This document shows positions 43,076-54,993 of a stretch of DNA of 64,000 bases, piece after piece. The notes below the pieces were generated by a model. It was not told the DNA's origin, made no database searches, and saw only the letters and a list, made by a program, of their open reading frames with translations. Within the stretch, counting starts at the first letter, position 1. Each line of letters opens with the position of its first letter. The translations under genes were made by a program, and so were the position numbers. Location of the stretch: the NCBI RefSeq assembly GCF_027942865.1, contig NC_134509.1, positions 13,976,017 through 14,040,016 of the forward strand, read 5' to 3'. This stretch comes from Odontesthes bonariensis (taxonomy: Eukaryota; Chordata; Actinopteri; Atheriniformes; Atherinopsidae).

Positions 43076-46000
43076 TATATACACACACACACACGTATAT
43101 GTATATATACACAACACACTGCAATGCAACACACTGAAGATTGGTGGTCTGTTGCATTCATTAGGGTCATCCTAGAGAAGATTGTTAGTTTTTCTTTTAA
43201 GCTTCTTAGTAGATTATTTTCATTAAGTGACATTCAATCACATTATCCATCCCAGACAACATTCATGTCAGTTCACTGGACTGAACAATATTCTTAACTC
43301 ATGCACTTTTTCGTTAGTGATAATCGCCACACTGTAAGGAGAAAAAAGGCTAATTCCACAATGAGGCATGAAAGAATAAATCATTCCTTAAAACGAGTCA
43401 AAACAGGGATTAAATGTCTGATCCAAAGAACAACGAATTCCTGAGAGATGAAAAGGACTGCAAGAAATTATTTCCCTGTAACTGATGCAAACACACAACC
43501 TAATGGCCCTGATGACAGCCATAAGACAATAAGCAGGTGTTGTGACCTCTTTCACTTTTGCACCTCTCCTGTCACCTCCTGTCACAGGCAAAACTGTGCC
43601 AGAGAAGGCACTTTCGGAGTCAAGGGACTATTTCATAGTTCTTAATAATAATGGAAGAAACATCCCATTTCAGTATGGAAATTTATCAAAATACTCTTAT
43701 GCGTGTGTGTGTGTCATTTCAGCTGTTACCTCAGAGTAAGTACTTCCCAGCATTGGAGGGAATCTTCTGTGACGTAAATGAACGATGATTGATCCAGCAC
43801 TTCTGATACTGGGGTAATTCAGCCTTAAATGTTTGAACTAGAAAGTGATTCTTAAGACGAGGAGCCCACTAATTACAAGATCATATCCAAGTGGAGGTAT
43901 CAGAACAGTACTTAATTCACTATATACGGCTTTTGACAGTATTAGAAACATTCAACAGCTGCGACCAGTGAGGTCCTGGCTGGAGCAGACCTAGCTCCCA
44001 GCAAACCTAGGTTGTCTAACAACTCAAACCGGGCTCCAGCGGCTTGCTTAGCTCACCAACAGCTGTGGCCCCTTCTTTGGCCTTGCCACTACTGTCCTTT
44101 TCAAGTAGATTGTGCTTACTTCTCCGGTTAGTTTGCTAGTGTCTCATTTCACTGGTTCCTCACAATACATGCAAATGTACTGTACAACCCCATCCTGTGG
44201 TTTCTGAAATTAGTCTACGTCTGACCTCACCTCTCTAAAGACTTTAGGTGGTGCTCTGGAGATTCAAAGCAGAAATCCTCAGCAATCACGTTGATGGCAG
44301 ATTTTGCTAATAATTTGATTTCCAACACAAAAAAACACCCCCCATTTCAGTATTCCTACCTGCAGAGCAAAGTACCAAAGTAAAAGCCCTCAAAGGTATG
44401 TAGTCCCGCCGGGAGTTGCAAGGGAACTTAAACAAATCTTTTGGTATTCATTGAAAAACATGTTTTAAATAAAAAATGAAAATGTTGGTGAATACGTGCT
44501 CAGCACAGTAATTCTCATCATAGCACAAAGTAGAGTTGCTGGGGATCAGGGGTCAAGTGAACACAATGCGCCTCCTTTAGATCTGCTAAATAGAGTGAGA
44601 GCGACACAAGTTTTAAGCCCAGAAATGTAGAGATTATGACAGGACCAGGCGGTTCCCAGGGTGAAGGGATAAGCCAGTAAGGTTGAACCTTTTTCACCTC
44701 ATACCCCTCAGCTCCTCATGTGGAAGCAAGGCAGCAAGGAGGGATAGGTCATTATCCCATCATGTGATGACTCCCAGACCTGGGCCAAGGGGCTTTTGCC
44801 AGATATGATATCAGTTCAGATCTAGACGCAAAGAGCCATGAATAAGGTCATAACAGTCACCAAAGCCGATTAAGGCACCCGCGCCGCCAAGCGTATCCCT
44901 TAGAGTGGAATTATTTTGACTTATTTAGGGCCAATTAGCTGGCTCATAATCCTTAAAGTGAGGAGACATCGAACAGCATTTTGACACCACGGGACAACTA
45001 ATGAGAGCATCAAGTTGACCCCCTCAAAGAGCTGCTTGTGTTATCAAAATCTTTTTACAACACGTTTAAACTTGTGAAAAGCCTAAATAAAATCAAGTTT
45101 TCGTACGTGAGGATGCTTACCTGTGCCACAGATGTTTGGGGGTTCAACAAGAGGTTTTGAAAAGTTCTCTGAAGAACCCATCGTAGCTGGTGAAAGAAGG
45201 AGCTGGTGTAGGTGATGGTGCAGGATTTTGTGCGCGACGCACATTCCTTGTTCTGGGCAATGCGTTTTAACTCAGCTTGTGTCTCACTGGAGTAGCTGCT
45301 GTTCCTGTACTCTTCCACGAGGTGCTCCTCAATGCTTTGCCTGGTGCTACCGTCCTCCACAAAGTCCAAAGCTGTCCATGGATACAATGGATTTCATCAT
45401 TGGAAATACTCTACGACCACAACAGGCTCCTTCTTGAAACAAAGGAAACTTTACCATAATGTTATTCCTCCTCTATGTAGAAAATGTTCCAGATAGGAAT
45501 ACTTTGTGCTGCTAAATTGTTTTAATATTTTTGCATTATCTGGTGTTTGCAACACTCAATCAAATAATCAAGAGTCAGACATCCTCATCACATTCTGATT
45601 TGAAAGGATTTTTTTTTTTGTTCCAAGTTATTTTTTCTTCTATTTTCACTCCATAAAAATTCTACTTTGTGTGTACTCTTACTTTGCATAGTGCATGTTT
45701 TACATCTTGTTCAAAGGATTTTATCACGTTTTCTTATGTTGAAAGATGCCATAGAAATAAATGTATCTTCCTGTGATATGTTTCCATAAAAGCAGCGTAA
45801 AAATGCCTCCTGATTGCAAGCCAACCCATATGGGTATAGACCAAGGGTTTCATATTTGCCCAATGTTAATTGGTTTTATTGAAGGATTACACTCAGTGCG
45901 AGGTGGGCCCCGCACTTCTCCTATTATCTTTCTTTAAGCCTAAAAGGTTCCCAATTGTGTTCGCTATTTTGAGCCCATAAACACATTGTGGGTGAGCCAC

Positions 46001-47284
46001 ATGGTTGCCCCAAGAAGGCCCCAGAATAATTCCCATTCAAGTCCATTCAGTACCCATGTACCCAACCAGTGTCTTAAAGGGTCAATGCAGGCCGTAATTT
46101 TTCACCCCTTTCTTTACCCACATACACACGATGATGTGGAAGAAGTAAATTAGAGAGCCAGCATCATGTTATCAAAACTTCTGAATGATAGACATGATGA
46201 AACCTGACAGTAACAAACAAAAGGTTTGTTTATAACGTTACCTTCAGTGCCTTGTTCTTTGGTCACGGTTGTGGTAGCAAAGTCTCCATTTATAACATCC
46301 AGAAAGAAGTCAGCTGGGTTGTTATGGGGCTCACATGGATGACCTTGAACATAAATCCCAATTTCTCGATATAATACCACCACATGCCAAAAGCTCTACT
46401 GACAGGTTGATAGATTCTATTACTTAAAGTGATCATTTAAAACCTAAACACGATCATAAAGACAAATCTTGAGGTAATAATCTTTGACAGAATATAGTCA
46501 CCGATGCTGCTAAAGTAGTCCAAAGCATTTGGTGCTGGTCCATGGTAAACCATTTTACCACTAACCAACAGGGTCAGAGTGTCAAACAGCCTATAGATGG
46601 AGTAGCGAGGTTGGTGGATGGACATGATTATGGTTCTCCCATGAGCAGCCATTCTGAAAACAGACAACAATCAGTGAATTCAGTAAAGCAGCACAGTAAG
46701 GAAATCAGTCATCTAATGTGTGTAATCATGATCAATAAAAGGATAGGACCTTTTTTTGAATTTATGGAGAATCTCATGATTCAAATCGATCAGGAAACAA
46801 TTCATAAACTTTCACAGTGAACACATGGGGTACTTCTAATGTCTTAAAGACAGAAATCATACTTGTATAGGGAGGGAAGAACGAAGTTGAAATCAGAATG
46901 AATTAGACAGACGTAATGTCAAACATAGTATTTAACTATAAAATTGAGTTAATGATTAAGAATCTAAAGATGAGAGAGACAGATATCTGGTATATCTTGT
47001 AATAAAATGCAGTCGATTGAACACTCAGTAACAAGAAAGGTGTAATTTAAGTGCAGATTATGTTGATAGAGAGAGAGACAACAAAGAGTCAGATCTCCAC
47101 ACCTTTTCAGCAGCAGCAGCACAGAGTTTGCAGTGCTTGCATCCAGCCCCGTGGTCGGTTCATCCAGGAAGAGAACCGGAGGATCAATAATCAGCTCCAT
47201 GCCGATGCTTGTTCTTTTCCTCTCACCTCCAGAGATTCCCCGTGTCATCTGTGTGCCCACCTGGGGGAACAAACAAAACAAAAC

Positions 47285-47338
<54 letters not shown>

Positions 47339-50300
47339 ATCACAGATGAGCGACTCTATCGTGACTCTATTCTGGAAAAGACAAGTAGGTAAGAGGGAAA
47401 GCAAGTCTACCTTGGAGTCGGCCACTTTTGTGAGACCCAGTTCTTTAATGAGGTGATTGACTCGAGCCTCCTTCTCACTCTGTGGCACAGAGCTGGGGAG
47501 CCGCAGTGCTGCAGAAAAACGGAGATTCTCCCTCACGGTCAGGGTGCCCAAAACCACATCGTCCTTGCAAAGAGAAAAAAAGAGCTTGAGCATCACTCTC
47601 ATATTTGTCTGGCTCTGATCTATTTGGGTGAAAATGTGCATCTTCACAGAACTCCTGTGCGATGAACTGGGGCCTAATGTGTTCAGAACAATTAGAAAAA
47701 CTCTAAAGCTAAGGCCACGGTACAATTTTCATATATAAAAGGGGTTAAAGGACAATGTGTGTGATGTGAGCGGAGACAAGTCTCAACTTTTCAGCCCACT
47801 GTTTTGCTTTTGTGGCCTTCGACTTTTGTTTTACAATAGTAATGAATTACGTATGAACTCTTGGATTAGCTTTAATTTCTTTTTTATTATGCTAGAAACT
47901 AACCGTTTGTCTCTACGTTACTTTCCAAACATTATACACATCAACACAATGCTTCAACAAGAGGCTCAAGAAACCGATGCCTTTATCAGGCCTGTCCTTC
48001 GCCGTTAATCAACGGCGCATCGGTTCATTTTCGGTTTACAAAGACAGTGTTAGTGGGTTTGATTAATTCACTTGGACCACGTAGCCAGAGAGACACTTGA
48101 AGTCTGGAGGCTGTGGCGCTCCGTCAATAAGTACTTCCCCCGAGAGACCCACAGGATCCTTTCTTGCAGCCAGAATATCCAAGAATCTTTGGAGAAACAC
48201 AAATATACAATAAAAACAACATTTTAACAGTTAAAAAAAAAGTCATTTTGAAAAAGGTTGGAATGCTCCGTGAAATGTCACTGAAAAGAGATGACAATTA
48301 TTTGCCAGTGATTCAAAGTACATAGACTTCCTATTTAATGTTGAACCAGTGAAGTCTTTTGGTTTATACAAAGATTTGGCGTATGACCTCTTGAGAAGAA
48401 TTAGACCGATTGCATTATTAAATATATTAATATCAGTGGCGTCCAAACTTTACACCTTCATGTTTAGTTTTTTTTTTCTACCATCATCAGGAGCATTGAG
48501 CACATTGTGGAGTATTTTTTCACAGCGACTCAAGTAACTGAAAAGGAAAAAAAAAACCTTTTGGGGGGGTTAAGCTGCAGCCTCTCCTCTCTGTCTGACA
48601 CACAACAGAGGAACAGCAAGAAGCTCCCACAGAAAACAGCAACAGGCCCTTTACTGTACCGTGAATACAAATTCTTCTGCATCACAGAGCAGGTTCAACA
48701 AGCACAAACACGGTTTAGTGCAGTATTTTCATCTGCTCCAAACCACCAAAGGCATGTTTTGCACAGCAAAGACACACTAGCGTGGCAAATAAAAATTGCT
48801 ATGGTATAACAAGAGTTTTTTTTTAGTTTTTTTTTTTTTTAAAGAAAACTCTAACATTGCGCTGCAGCTGATGTACTGTCCAATCTCGTCTGAGAAGAAA
48901 ATGTACCCATCACGAAACCTCTTGGTTGCCATCAAGACCCAAATTGTCTTGTTTTTCAAATAAAAAGCAAAATGTTCATTTTTCTATATTCTATAAATAC
49001 TTTTTTTGGAAAATGGAGCATACTTACGAAGATTTCCCACCACCAGTTGGTCCAAGAATAGCGTTCAAGCCAGGTCTCATAATCCCACTAAAAAAAAAAA
49101 AAAAACACACACACACACGTATAGCCAAACAGACATATTTAATTAACAGAGAGGCAAGTAATGAGGCACACAGGAATTAGCTTGCTATTATTTATAATCA
49201 TCAGTGATGGTAGATTTTAGGGGCTGCAAGGTGGTGCAGTGGTTAGCAAGTCAAGTCAAATGTATTTATATAGCACATTTCATGTACAAAACAATTCAAG
49301 GTGCTTTACATAAAATAAAAGCATTGCAGCGGGGAGTGGAAGAAGCATTAAAAATACATAAAAGAATAATAAGAGAAACAAATAAAATAATTAAAATGAA
49401 ATAAAATGATTAAAAACAAGCAACAGTCTAGATAAGTTAAAATATACTGTGCATAGACGATTTCATGCATAGACACAAGAGAAAAGAAATGTTTTTAACC
49501 TAGATTTAAAAATGTCTCCATTTGGTGAATGTTTAATCTCCACTGGCAGTTTGTTCCACTTGTTTGCGGCATAACAGCTAAATGCTACTTCTCCATGTTT
49601 AGTCTCTTTGGGTACTCCAGCTTCCCCCCATCGACCCCAAACATGCATGGGAGGTTAGATTATAATTGTTGATTCTAAACTGACCGTCGGAGTGAGTGTG
49701 AGAGGGCCGTGCCTCTCGCCCTGCAACCCTGGATATATACAAAAGCCATTGAATGATTTCTTTCATTGCCTTGTTACTAAATGTATTTTCCTCCCTCCCG
49801 CCTGTTCGTTAAAGGACTTTTTGCAGCTTTTACAGATATGCGGGAACATTTCAGGAGAGATTCTGACCAAAAACTTGAGGTGAATTCAAAAACAAAACCC
49901 TTGACCTCATGACGAAACAGTCACACAAAAGCACAGACACACACAAAAAAAATGGTGATACAAAATTAAAATAAAAGACCGAATAAAAGCGTTGAGGTGG
50001 ATCACGTGGTGCCGTTTAATTCGCTTCCCTGGCACCCTCCTCTTTAGCGCATCAGAGATTATATGCAAGAACCCATACTTAATATCACATAATTAACAGT
50101 GTGGCAGGTAAAGGCCCGATCACTTGTGGGAAATGATTTATTCATTCTTCCATGGGAAATGTCAGTAACATCTAATGCATCTGAGAGAAACCTCTATTCG
50201 GTGTTGTTCTGCTTTGTAAAATTACGAGTTACACTGAAAGGAAAACCACATAAACTGTTAGATTGAGCCAAAAATGAATGTTTTTTAAATTTGTTTCATT

Positions 50301-51551
50301 GTTGCTATGTTTTTCTAAAAGTGAACAAACTACAAATCTTATGTTTTGTTTTATTGTGGGTTATTACGAAGAAACAGTGGAGAATGGGATTAATCATTTA
50401 GCATATAGGGGCAATCATTTATTGTAAACATGTCATTTACGACAGCTAATTATTGTGGAAAAGCAAGTAGGTTATAATGACAACTATAATACGGAATAAT
50501 GATGACATGAAGCGGTATGACATCCCATACTAGCAATATTATTTATGAACATTTTCTTACCCCCTGCTGCGTCCTAGTTTTAGCGTTGATGAAGGTAGTC
50601 CGGCTAGTTGGCTGGGGGCCACAAAAATAAAGCACTTTGCTTCTCAAATTAATATGCGTTCCAAAGAGTAATACATTTGCATCACAAAATCGTTCTCCAG
50701 GAAAAAGTCAGACCTCACAATCGCTTGGCGCTATTTTGTCTCCCTTCGTATCACTCCGTGATTGCCACCTGCCGATGGCCGCACCCAGGGGCGATTTTAG
50801 GATCTGGTCTAAGGGGTGCCCAGCCCCCAGTGCTCACAGAGGCACATTATTTCTCACTAATTGAGGCGAACTAGTACATTTATAAATTTTGGAGCCGTAT
50901 TAGTTTTGCTTTGGGACAGCTCGGTCTGCACGGTCTACATAGCCCGTAGTGATATGAAGGTAGAAAATAGCGGTAAAGCGATTGTGAGGTCTGACTTTTT
51001 CCTGGAGAACGATTTTGTGACGCAAATGTATTACTCTTTTGAACGCATATTGTTATGAGAAGCAAAACGCTTTATTTTTGTGGCCCCAGCCAACTAGCCG
51101 GACTACCTTCATCAATGCCAAAACGAGGCCGGAACTAAGAAAATGTTCATAAATAATATTGCTAGTATGGGATGTCATACAGCTTCATGTCAAAAGAGGC
51201 GAACTATCCCTTTAACATTTGCAGTATCGTTTTGGATGAAAGGACGGCAGATGGTGACTTAAAGAGAAAGGTGAAACTTACGGTGATGCAGAATTAAGAC
51301 AATGCAAATGTTGTTTAAACTCACTTGATGTCCACCAGTATTTCCCGGGGACTTATTTCCGCTCCGCAGAGGAAGCCGCTCCTCAGGTTTACTCTGTACT
51401 GGATGTTGTGGAAGCTCACAGTGGAACCACACGGCTGTTTGTTCTGGACCACGGTTGTCCCAGTCTTTGATCTGGCCAGCCCGTTGGTACTGACGTCTTC
51501 TATCATGGCAATGTTAACATGGCAGGCTCTCTCCATCATCTGGTGAAGCAT
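39245..51551 (-). CDS. abcg2: ABCG2 half-transporter (BCRP-like), complete
   Basis: ABCG2 is a homodimeric ABC exporter of urate, porphyrins and xenobiotics in the plasma membrane. Coding exons: 51325-51551, 49028-49087, 48072-48186, 47411-47563, 47103-47260, 46502-46653, 46242-46343, 45121-45371, 42842-42924, 41672-41761, 41475-41596, 41233-41387, 40396-40485, 39483-39589, 39245-39392. The total is 2013 nt, 670 codons plus stop (human 655). As usual for ABCG, the nucleotide-binding domain comes first: Walker A GPTGGGKSS split by an intron, Q-loop GYVVQDD, signature ISGGERKR, Walker B VLFLDEPTTGLD, H-loop SIHQPRYS. Six membrane segments follow (HQLRWVLQRTFQN, GVNIFLALVVGAIFF, TNQCFSTVSA, SGLLVNL). 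The last extracellular loop keeps three cysteines and an NCT glycosylation site. I chose the Met at 51549-51551 because an acceptor (ACCCTGACAG) lies five bases before it; a Met a few codons on is possible. Fish have several abcg2 paralogues; which one this is was not resolved. Confidence 0.95.
39795..40130 (+). mobile_element. Decayed Tc1-like transposase fragment
   Basis: Several short stretches recall the C-terminal coding end and 3' UTR of fish Tc1/mariner elements. Examples are a GACCAGTCACACCCCTT-like stretch, CAAAGAACACAACAAAGAGCC, GGTGTTGACCTCAAAT, and CAGTATTATGCAGGTGGTCAGAAAGATATGGC, which resembles the usual ATTAGGCAGGTGGTCATAATGTTATG end. The frame is broken and no DDE triad can be followed. 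It lies in the ABCG2 intron between the exons at 40396 and 39589. Assignment is from memory of the family consensus, so only moderate. Confidence 0.45.
42925..45120. other. ABCG2 intron, 2.2 kb, with TA/CA microsatellite
   Basis: The intron between the exons at 45121-45371 and 42842-42924 holds an alternating (TA)n / (CA)n / (TATG) microsatellite at 43039-43111. The rest is non-coding with no clear mobile element. Confidence 0.6.
43039..43111. repeat. (TA)n-(CA)n microsatellite
   Basis: The tract runs TATATATA for about 30 bases, ACATATATATATACACACACACACACG, then TATATGTATATATACAC. It produces artificial Tyr-Ile and Tyr-Val open frames on both strands. Confidence 0.95.
45372..46241. other. 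ABCG2 intron, 0.9 kb
   Basis: AT-rich intron. A stretch at about 45820-46080 with repeated CCCATATGGGTATA, TTTGCCCAA, GAGGTGGGCCC and GCCCCAAGAAGGCCCCAG motifs looks like an old dispersed repeat, but I cannot place it in a family. Confidence 0.35.
47288..47335. repeat. (CA)n microsatellite upstream of an ABCG2 3' splice site
   Basis: About 23-24 CA dinucleotides. On the transcribed (minus) strand this is (TG)n, followed by (TTTTG)3-like sequence, TTTGTTCCCCC and the AG of the exon at 47103-47260. That exon encodes the signature and Walker B motifs. Confidence 0.95.
49251..49700 (-). mobile_element. 5'-truncated L2-like LINE with readable RT C-terminus
   Basis: On the minus strand the element opens with a short frame including AFSCYAANKWNKLPVEIKHS and FKSRLKTFLFSC. 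These are the usual last residues of fish L2/CR1-type reverse transcriptases. A 3' UTR follows, ending GTGCTATATAAATACATTTGACTTGACTTG. The tail sits directly beside a GGGGCTGCAAGGTGGTGCAGTGGTTAGCA fragment on the plus strand (49219-49247), possibly a piece of another repeat. Confidence 0.65.
50502..51215. mobile_element. TTAA-type inverted-repeat element, left end missing
   Basis: The right arm ends GAGGCGAACTATCCCT followed by TTAA (51212-51215). Internal parts of both arms match as inverted copies over roughly 270 bp, for example GTATGACATCCCATACTAGC at the left against GCTAGTATGGGATGTCATAC at the right, and GGTAGTCCGGCTAGTTGGCTG against its complement. The left arm starts inside the repeat at about 50502 and lacks the terminal 20-odd bases. 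A CAGGGGCGATTTTAGGATC segment at about 50786 may be an hAT-type insertion in the left arm. Confidence 0.75.
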
Positions 51552-51556
51552 GCACC

Positions 51557-53699
51557 CTGTCAGGGTAGAAACCAACCGTGATTTGTTTCAGATAAGATCC
51601 GACTTTGTGCTCTCACCACCACTAAACCCAAAAAGGAGGGGCAGGACCTTATTGGAGGCACCGACAGTAGAGCTTTGGAATGGATCCAGAGCAATACAAA
51701 TTATTCTCCACCTAAAATACAGAGAAGAGGACGTACTAAAAAGTGTAAAGACAACAAAAACGCCCTAAAACACATCACAGAATTTAAAAAAAAAAATGCA
51801 CTTGTCTTTTCTCAATTAGTGTGAGATTGCTGTTTAGCATTAATCAAATAGTTTAAAAGATGGGTCGCAACAGTGGAGTAAACTGGCTTTCACAGATATT
51901 TTTGATATCTAATATTTCCCCAATCAGTGATGTTTAAGTAAAATGTGTAATCATTCAGATTTATATAAGGAAACACGGTTTGTTGTGTTGATCTATTTCT
52001 GGTACTACTTCAAACCCACATCAGTATTCATTATTCTCAGGATCACAGTTAAATCAGGGAGAATTCAAAAGAGAGCCTGGTTCATCTTATCATGTTCAAA
52101 TGTAGATTTCCTTTCTCTGTCACGAATGATCCATTAGATTAGTGAACAAAAGTCAGGACAAACAATTGTGGACTTATTTTCCACAGTTACGAGAGCAGAT
52201 CATGACTGGAACGAACATGCTTTCTACAGCAAAACAAGCATCGCTATCACCTCATATGAGTATCAGGGAATAATTCAAAGCACGGATGTTCTCAGCCGCC
52301 GTACAACACAGACTGATGCAGAGCTCTTTAAGGCTGAAGGGTAGTAAACACACTCCTGATTCACACAAACCAGTTTGGATCACTTATTTAAATAGTCATC
52401 AAACGCATCCACAAGTAATCATCTTAATTTCTGCACTGTCAGAGGAAATGGCAGATCAGATCTCATTTTTGTCAAGCGGAGTACAAACTTGGCAAAGTAA
52501 CGAAAAAGGAGGCCAAACTCAAAAAAGAAATCCGGTGTAGTTAAAGGATAAGACCGGTTTTTTGACATTGGGCCCTTGATTTCACATTATAACATGATGT
52601 TCTACTCACCCCTGCTTGTTGTTGGTCATTTGGAGCTGTTCCGAAGATATTCGCGAGGCGTCTGGCTGCTCTCTTGAGATATTCGGCCATGAAACGGTTT
52701 CCTATGGGCAACTTTATACAGGCACAAACTATGCTTTTTATAATTTATTAATTACTGTACACTAGCACTGATAACGTGGAGGTGCGTCGCTTACTTAAAA
52801 AAATCCGGGTTACTAATTTTAGCCGAATGAATAAATAGGCAGCAGGTCTGTGGGCTGTCTGTGGCAGTAGCACGACGAGGACGTCAGTAACACCCACTTT
52901 ACGACAAAAAAAATCAAAATTACAGTAACCCGGATTTTTTTAAGTAAGCGACGCACCTCCACGTTATCAGTGCTAATGTACAGTAATTAATAAATTATAA
53001 ACAGCATAGTTTGTGCCTGTATAAGCTTGCCCATAGGAAACCGTTTCATGGCCGAATATCTCAAGAGAGCAGCCAGACGCCTCTCGAATATCTTCGGAAC
53101 AGCTCCAAATGTTCAACAACAAGCAGGGGTGAGTAGAACATCATGTTATAATGTGAAATCAAGGGCCCAATGTCAAAAAACCGGTCTTATCCTTTAAAAG
53201 GATTCGTCAAACTTTTCAAACGAGATACAGCCACCCTCATTATCCCATGGTTTCACACTGGAAAACGGACATTAAAAAATAACAACAATACATAAAAGGC
53301 ACAGTGTGGACTTAGGAATTACATGAGACATTCACAGGCTCTAGTGTCTTATGTCACTAAAGTGGCTGCGTGTTCATGCAATTTGCATTACTTTGATCAG
53401 AGTTCTTGTTACCACTGAGGACACAGAGGTCTGGCTCTTAAATTTCTGTGCAGATGTGGAAGTTTAAGAAGCATCATTCTCAGAGGCCACTATTCTGTGG
53501 CATCGTGAATATTGCCCCTAATGCTTCTCTTTTTGTGCGTGAAATAAAATTCACACACACATCACCTGACTTGTTTCCTGCATATCCAGACAGAGCATCT
53601 GCACTCTCGCATCAGAGAAATCAAAATACAAAGCAGAAGTTGCCGACATCCTAAGAAAACTATCGCAAAGTAGAGAAAAGCTCAGTTGGAATGACTTAC
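51557..53699. other. ABCG2 first intron, with a TTAA fold-back element
   Basis: The intron between the non-coding first exon and the ATG exon contains the 657-bp TTAA fold-back element at 52541-53197. Outside it I see no coding or repeat signal. Confidence 0.55.
52541..53197. mobile_element. TTAA-flanked fold-back element in ABCG2 intron 1
   Basis: TTAA at 52541-52544 and 53194-53197 bound a sequence whose two ends are long inverted copies: AGGATAAGACCGGTTTTTTG at the left, its complement at the right. The arms run for about 270 bp with few mismatches. The 100-odd-base centre (about 52815-52910) is unique. No transposase is encoded. Termini begin AGG after TTAA, as in the other TTAA elements here. 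Confidence 0.9.
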
Positions 53700-53840
53700 C
53701 GTGTAATGAGGATGCGAGAGGGCAGCTGGTGGAGACTGACGGAACAGAAAATCAGAGCAGCCTGAAAAACATCAGCTCACGGGGGACTTTTAACTGCTGT
53801 CCTGCAAAGCTGCACAGCGGAGTAACCCTTTACTGACCAC
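53700..53840 (-). other. abcg2: ABCG2 non-coding first exon and promoter side
   Basis: A good donor on the minus strand (CATTACACG then GTAAGTCATT) follows an exon-like stretch with no in-frame use. It is the likely 5' UTR exon, spliced to the acceptor at 51557. Vertebrate ABCG2 genes have non-coding first exons. Its 5' end is not visible; 53840 is approximate. Confidence 0.5.
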
Positions 53841-54539
53841 TCAACTCCACAAGCCAACTTCTAAAAAAGCCATCTTTTAATGTCCGTCTGTCTGTCTGCT
53901 CCAACCATTATAAAGAAAAATACCCACACAAATGTAAATGATGGATACGCGTTGTCCCTGAATCTGAAAAGTAAACGACTGCAGTAACGGTAAAAAAAAA
54001 AAAAAAAAAAGACCTTTATATTTTACATGATTCGTTTGGCGTTTTCTTATCAACCCAGAAAGATTCTGCTGTTTGGATATTCACACGTAAGGTAGAGGAT
54101 CAGTTTTCAACTTTTGGATTTACATATTCGTCTTTCAAAATGTGCCAGGATGGCATAAACACCGAGCTGGAGGTGACATCATGCTGTCCCAGTCATGAGT
54201 ACGTGATGTGAATACCACCCTGCTTTTTGATTATTTCATTTTAAGATGCTTTACTTGGGTGTTAGATTTTTTTCCTTTTAGAAAGCAGAAACGTGTTTGA
54301 ACGTATGCACGTTTTTCCACACTAATCCGGACATTTTTCAAGGCTGCGCAAGGACCCGTAAAAACATTTACATCATTATACATAAGATATTTAAGACCTT
54401 TTAGTTGTGGGGTCCATTTTAACTTGGGTGATACCTCATTGAGCTGGCTGGCTTTGCTAGAGGCTACGGTTTAAAAAGGAATCAAAACAATCAGATGTTG
54501 GTCATTAAAAATAATCGAGAAGAAACTTGAGTCTTTAAA
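53841..54539. other. Intergenic: ABCG2 5' flank to provirus
   Basis: AT-rich flank with an A run at 53993-54010. There is no gene or repeat that I can name. The ABCG2 promoter should lie at its left end. Confidence 0.5.
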
Positions 54540-54970
54540 TGTTGGAAAACTGTATATAGATTTTCATTTTTAGTAAACAACATTTTATAGACAGACATGT
54601 AGTGTATGAACTTTGCTTAGTGTGATACAAAGTAATTCAAGGGAACTGTGAGAAACAGGGTACTCTAGTCTTCCCACGTAGGAGAATGTGCAACCAATTG
54701 AGGAACTAGATGTCCCAGTGAAACAATTGTTGCATCTTGCTCACAAGATTGTTTTACGTATGCTGATTGTAACTAAGCTGTGTAATAAAAAGAACTACAC
54801 GGGGAAAGTCGGATGGAGTCGTTTGAGCACGGGTGAAGGAGTAAGTTCTGTCACTCCGTCCGGCTCCCCTTGCAAGTAAAAATACAATCTTGTGCACTGT
54901 GTGTTTTGTTGATCACTGGGGTTGTCTTGAGTGAGCTGTGTTCCAGCTGGGTTAACTTTTAGACCCAACA
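54540..54970 (+). repeat. 5' LTR of the provirus
   Basis: 431 bp bounded by the inverted hexamers TGTTGG and CCAACA, ending in the canonical TG...CA. It contains AATAAA at 54784-54789, a likely poly(A) signal. The same first 28 bases recur at 60650-60677, right after a purine tract, which identifies the 3' LTR. Confidence 0.9.
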
Positions 54971-54975
54971 TTTCT

Positions 54976-54993
54976 TGGTCCTTCGAGCCGGAT
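54976..54993 (+). other. Primer binding site, tRNA-Tyr type
   Basis: TGGTCCTTCGAGCCGGAT lies 5 bases after the 5' LTR. It is the exact complement of the 3' end of vertebrate tRNA-Tyr, with its CCA and the acceptor stem ending TCGAAGGA, for 18 bases. Confidence 0.85.

Larger units (their letters stand above)
49088..51324. other. ABCG2 intron, 2.2 kb, with LINE tail and TTAA element
   Basis: The intron between the first two coding exons holds a truncated L2-like LINE on the minus strand (49251-49700) and an incomplete TTAA-type inverted-repeat element (about 50502-51215). The remainder, 49700-50500, is unremarkable AT-rich sequence. Confidence 0.65.

Noticed and set aside
42951..43297. Tyr-Ile-rich open frames on both strands
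   Set aside because: They are translations of the TA/CA microsatellite.
45820..46080. Stretch with repeated GGGCCC and CCCATATGGG motifs
   Set aside because: It looks like an old repeat, but no ends, duplication or second copy in the window support a call.
47051..47392. Plus-strand His/Thr-repeat frames
   Set aside because: They are translations of the (CA)n tract and antisense of ABCG2 exons.
48777..48959. Exon-like minus-strand stretch with a CTGCAG and open frame
   Set aside because: It fits no position in ABCG2, whose exons join in phase without it, and has no supported splice pair.
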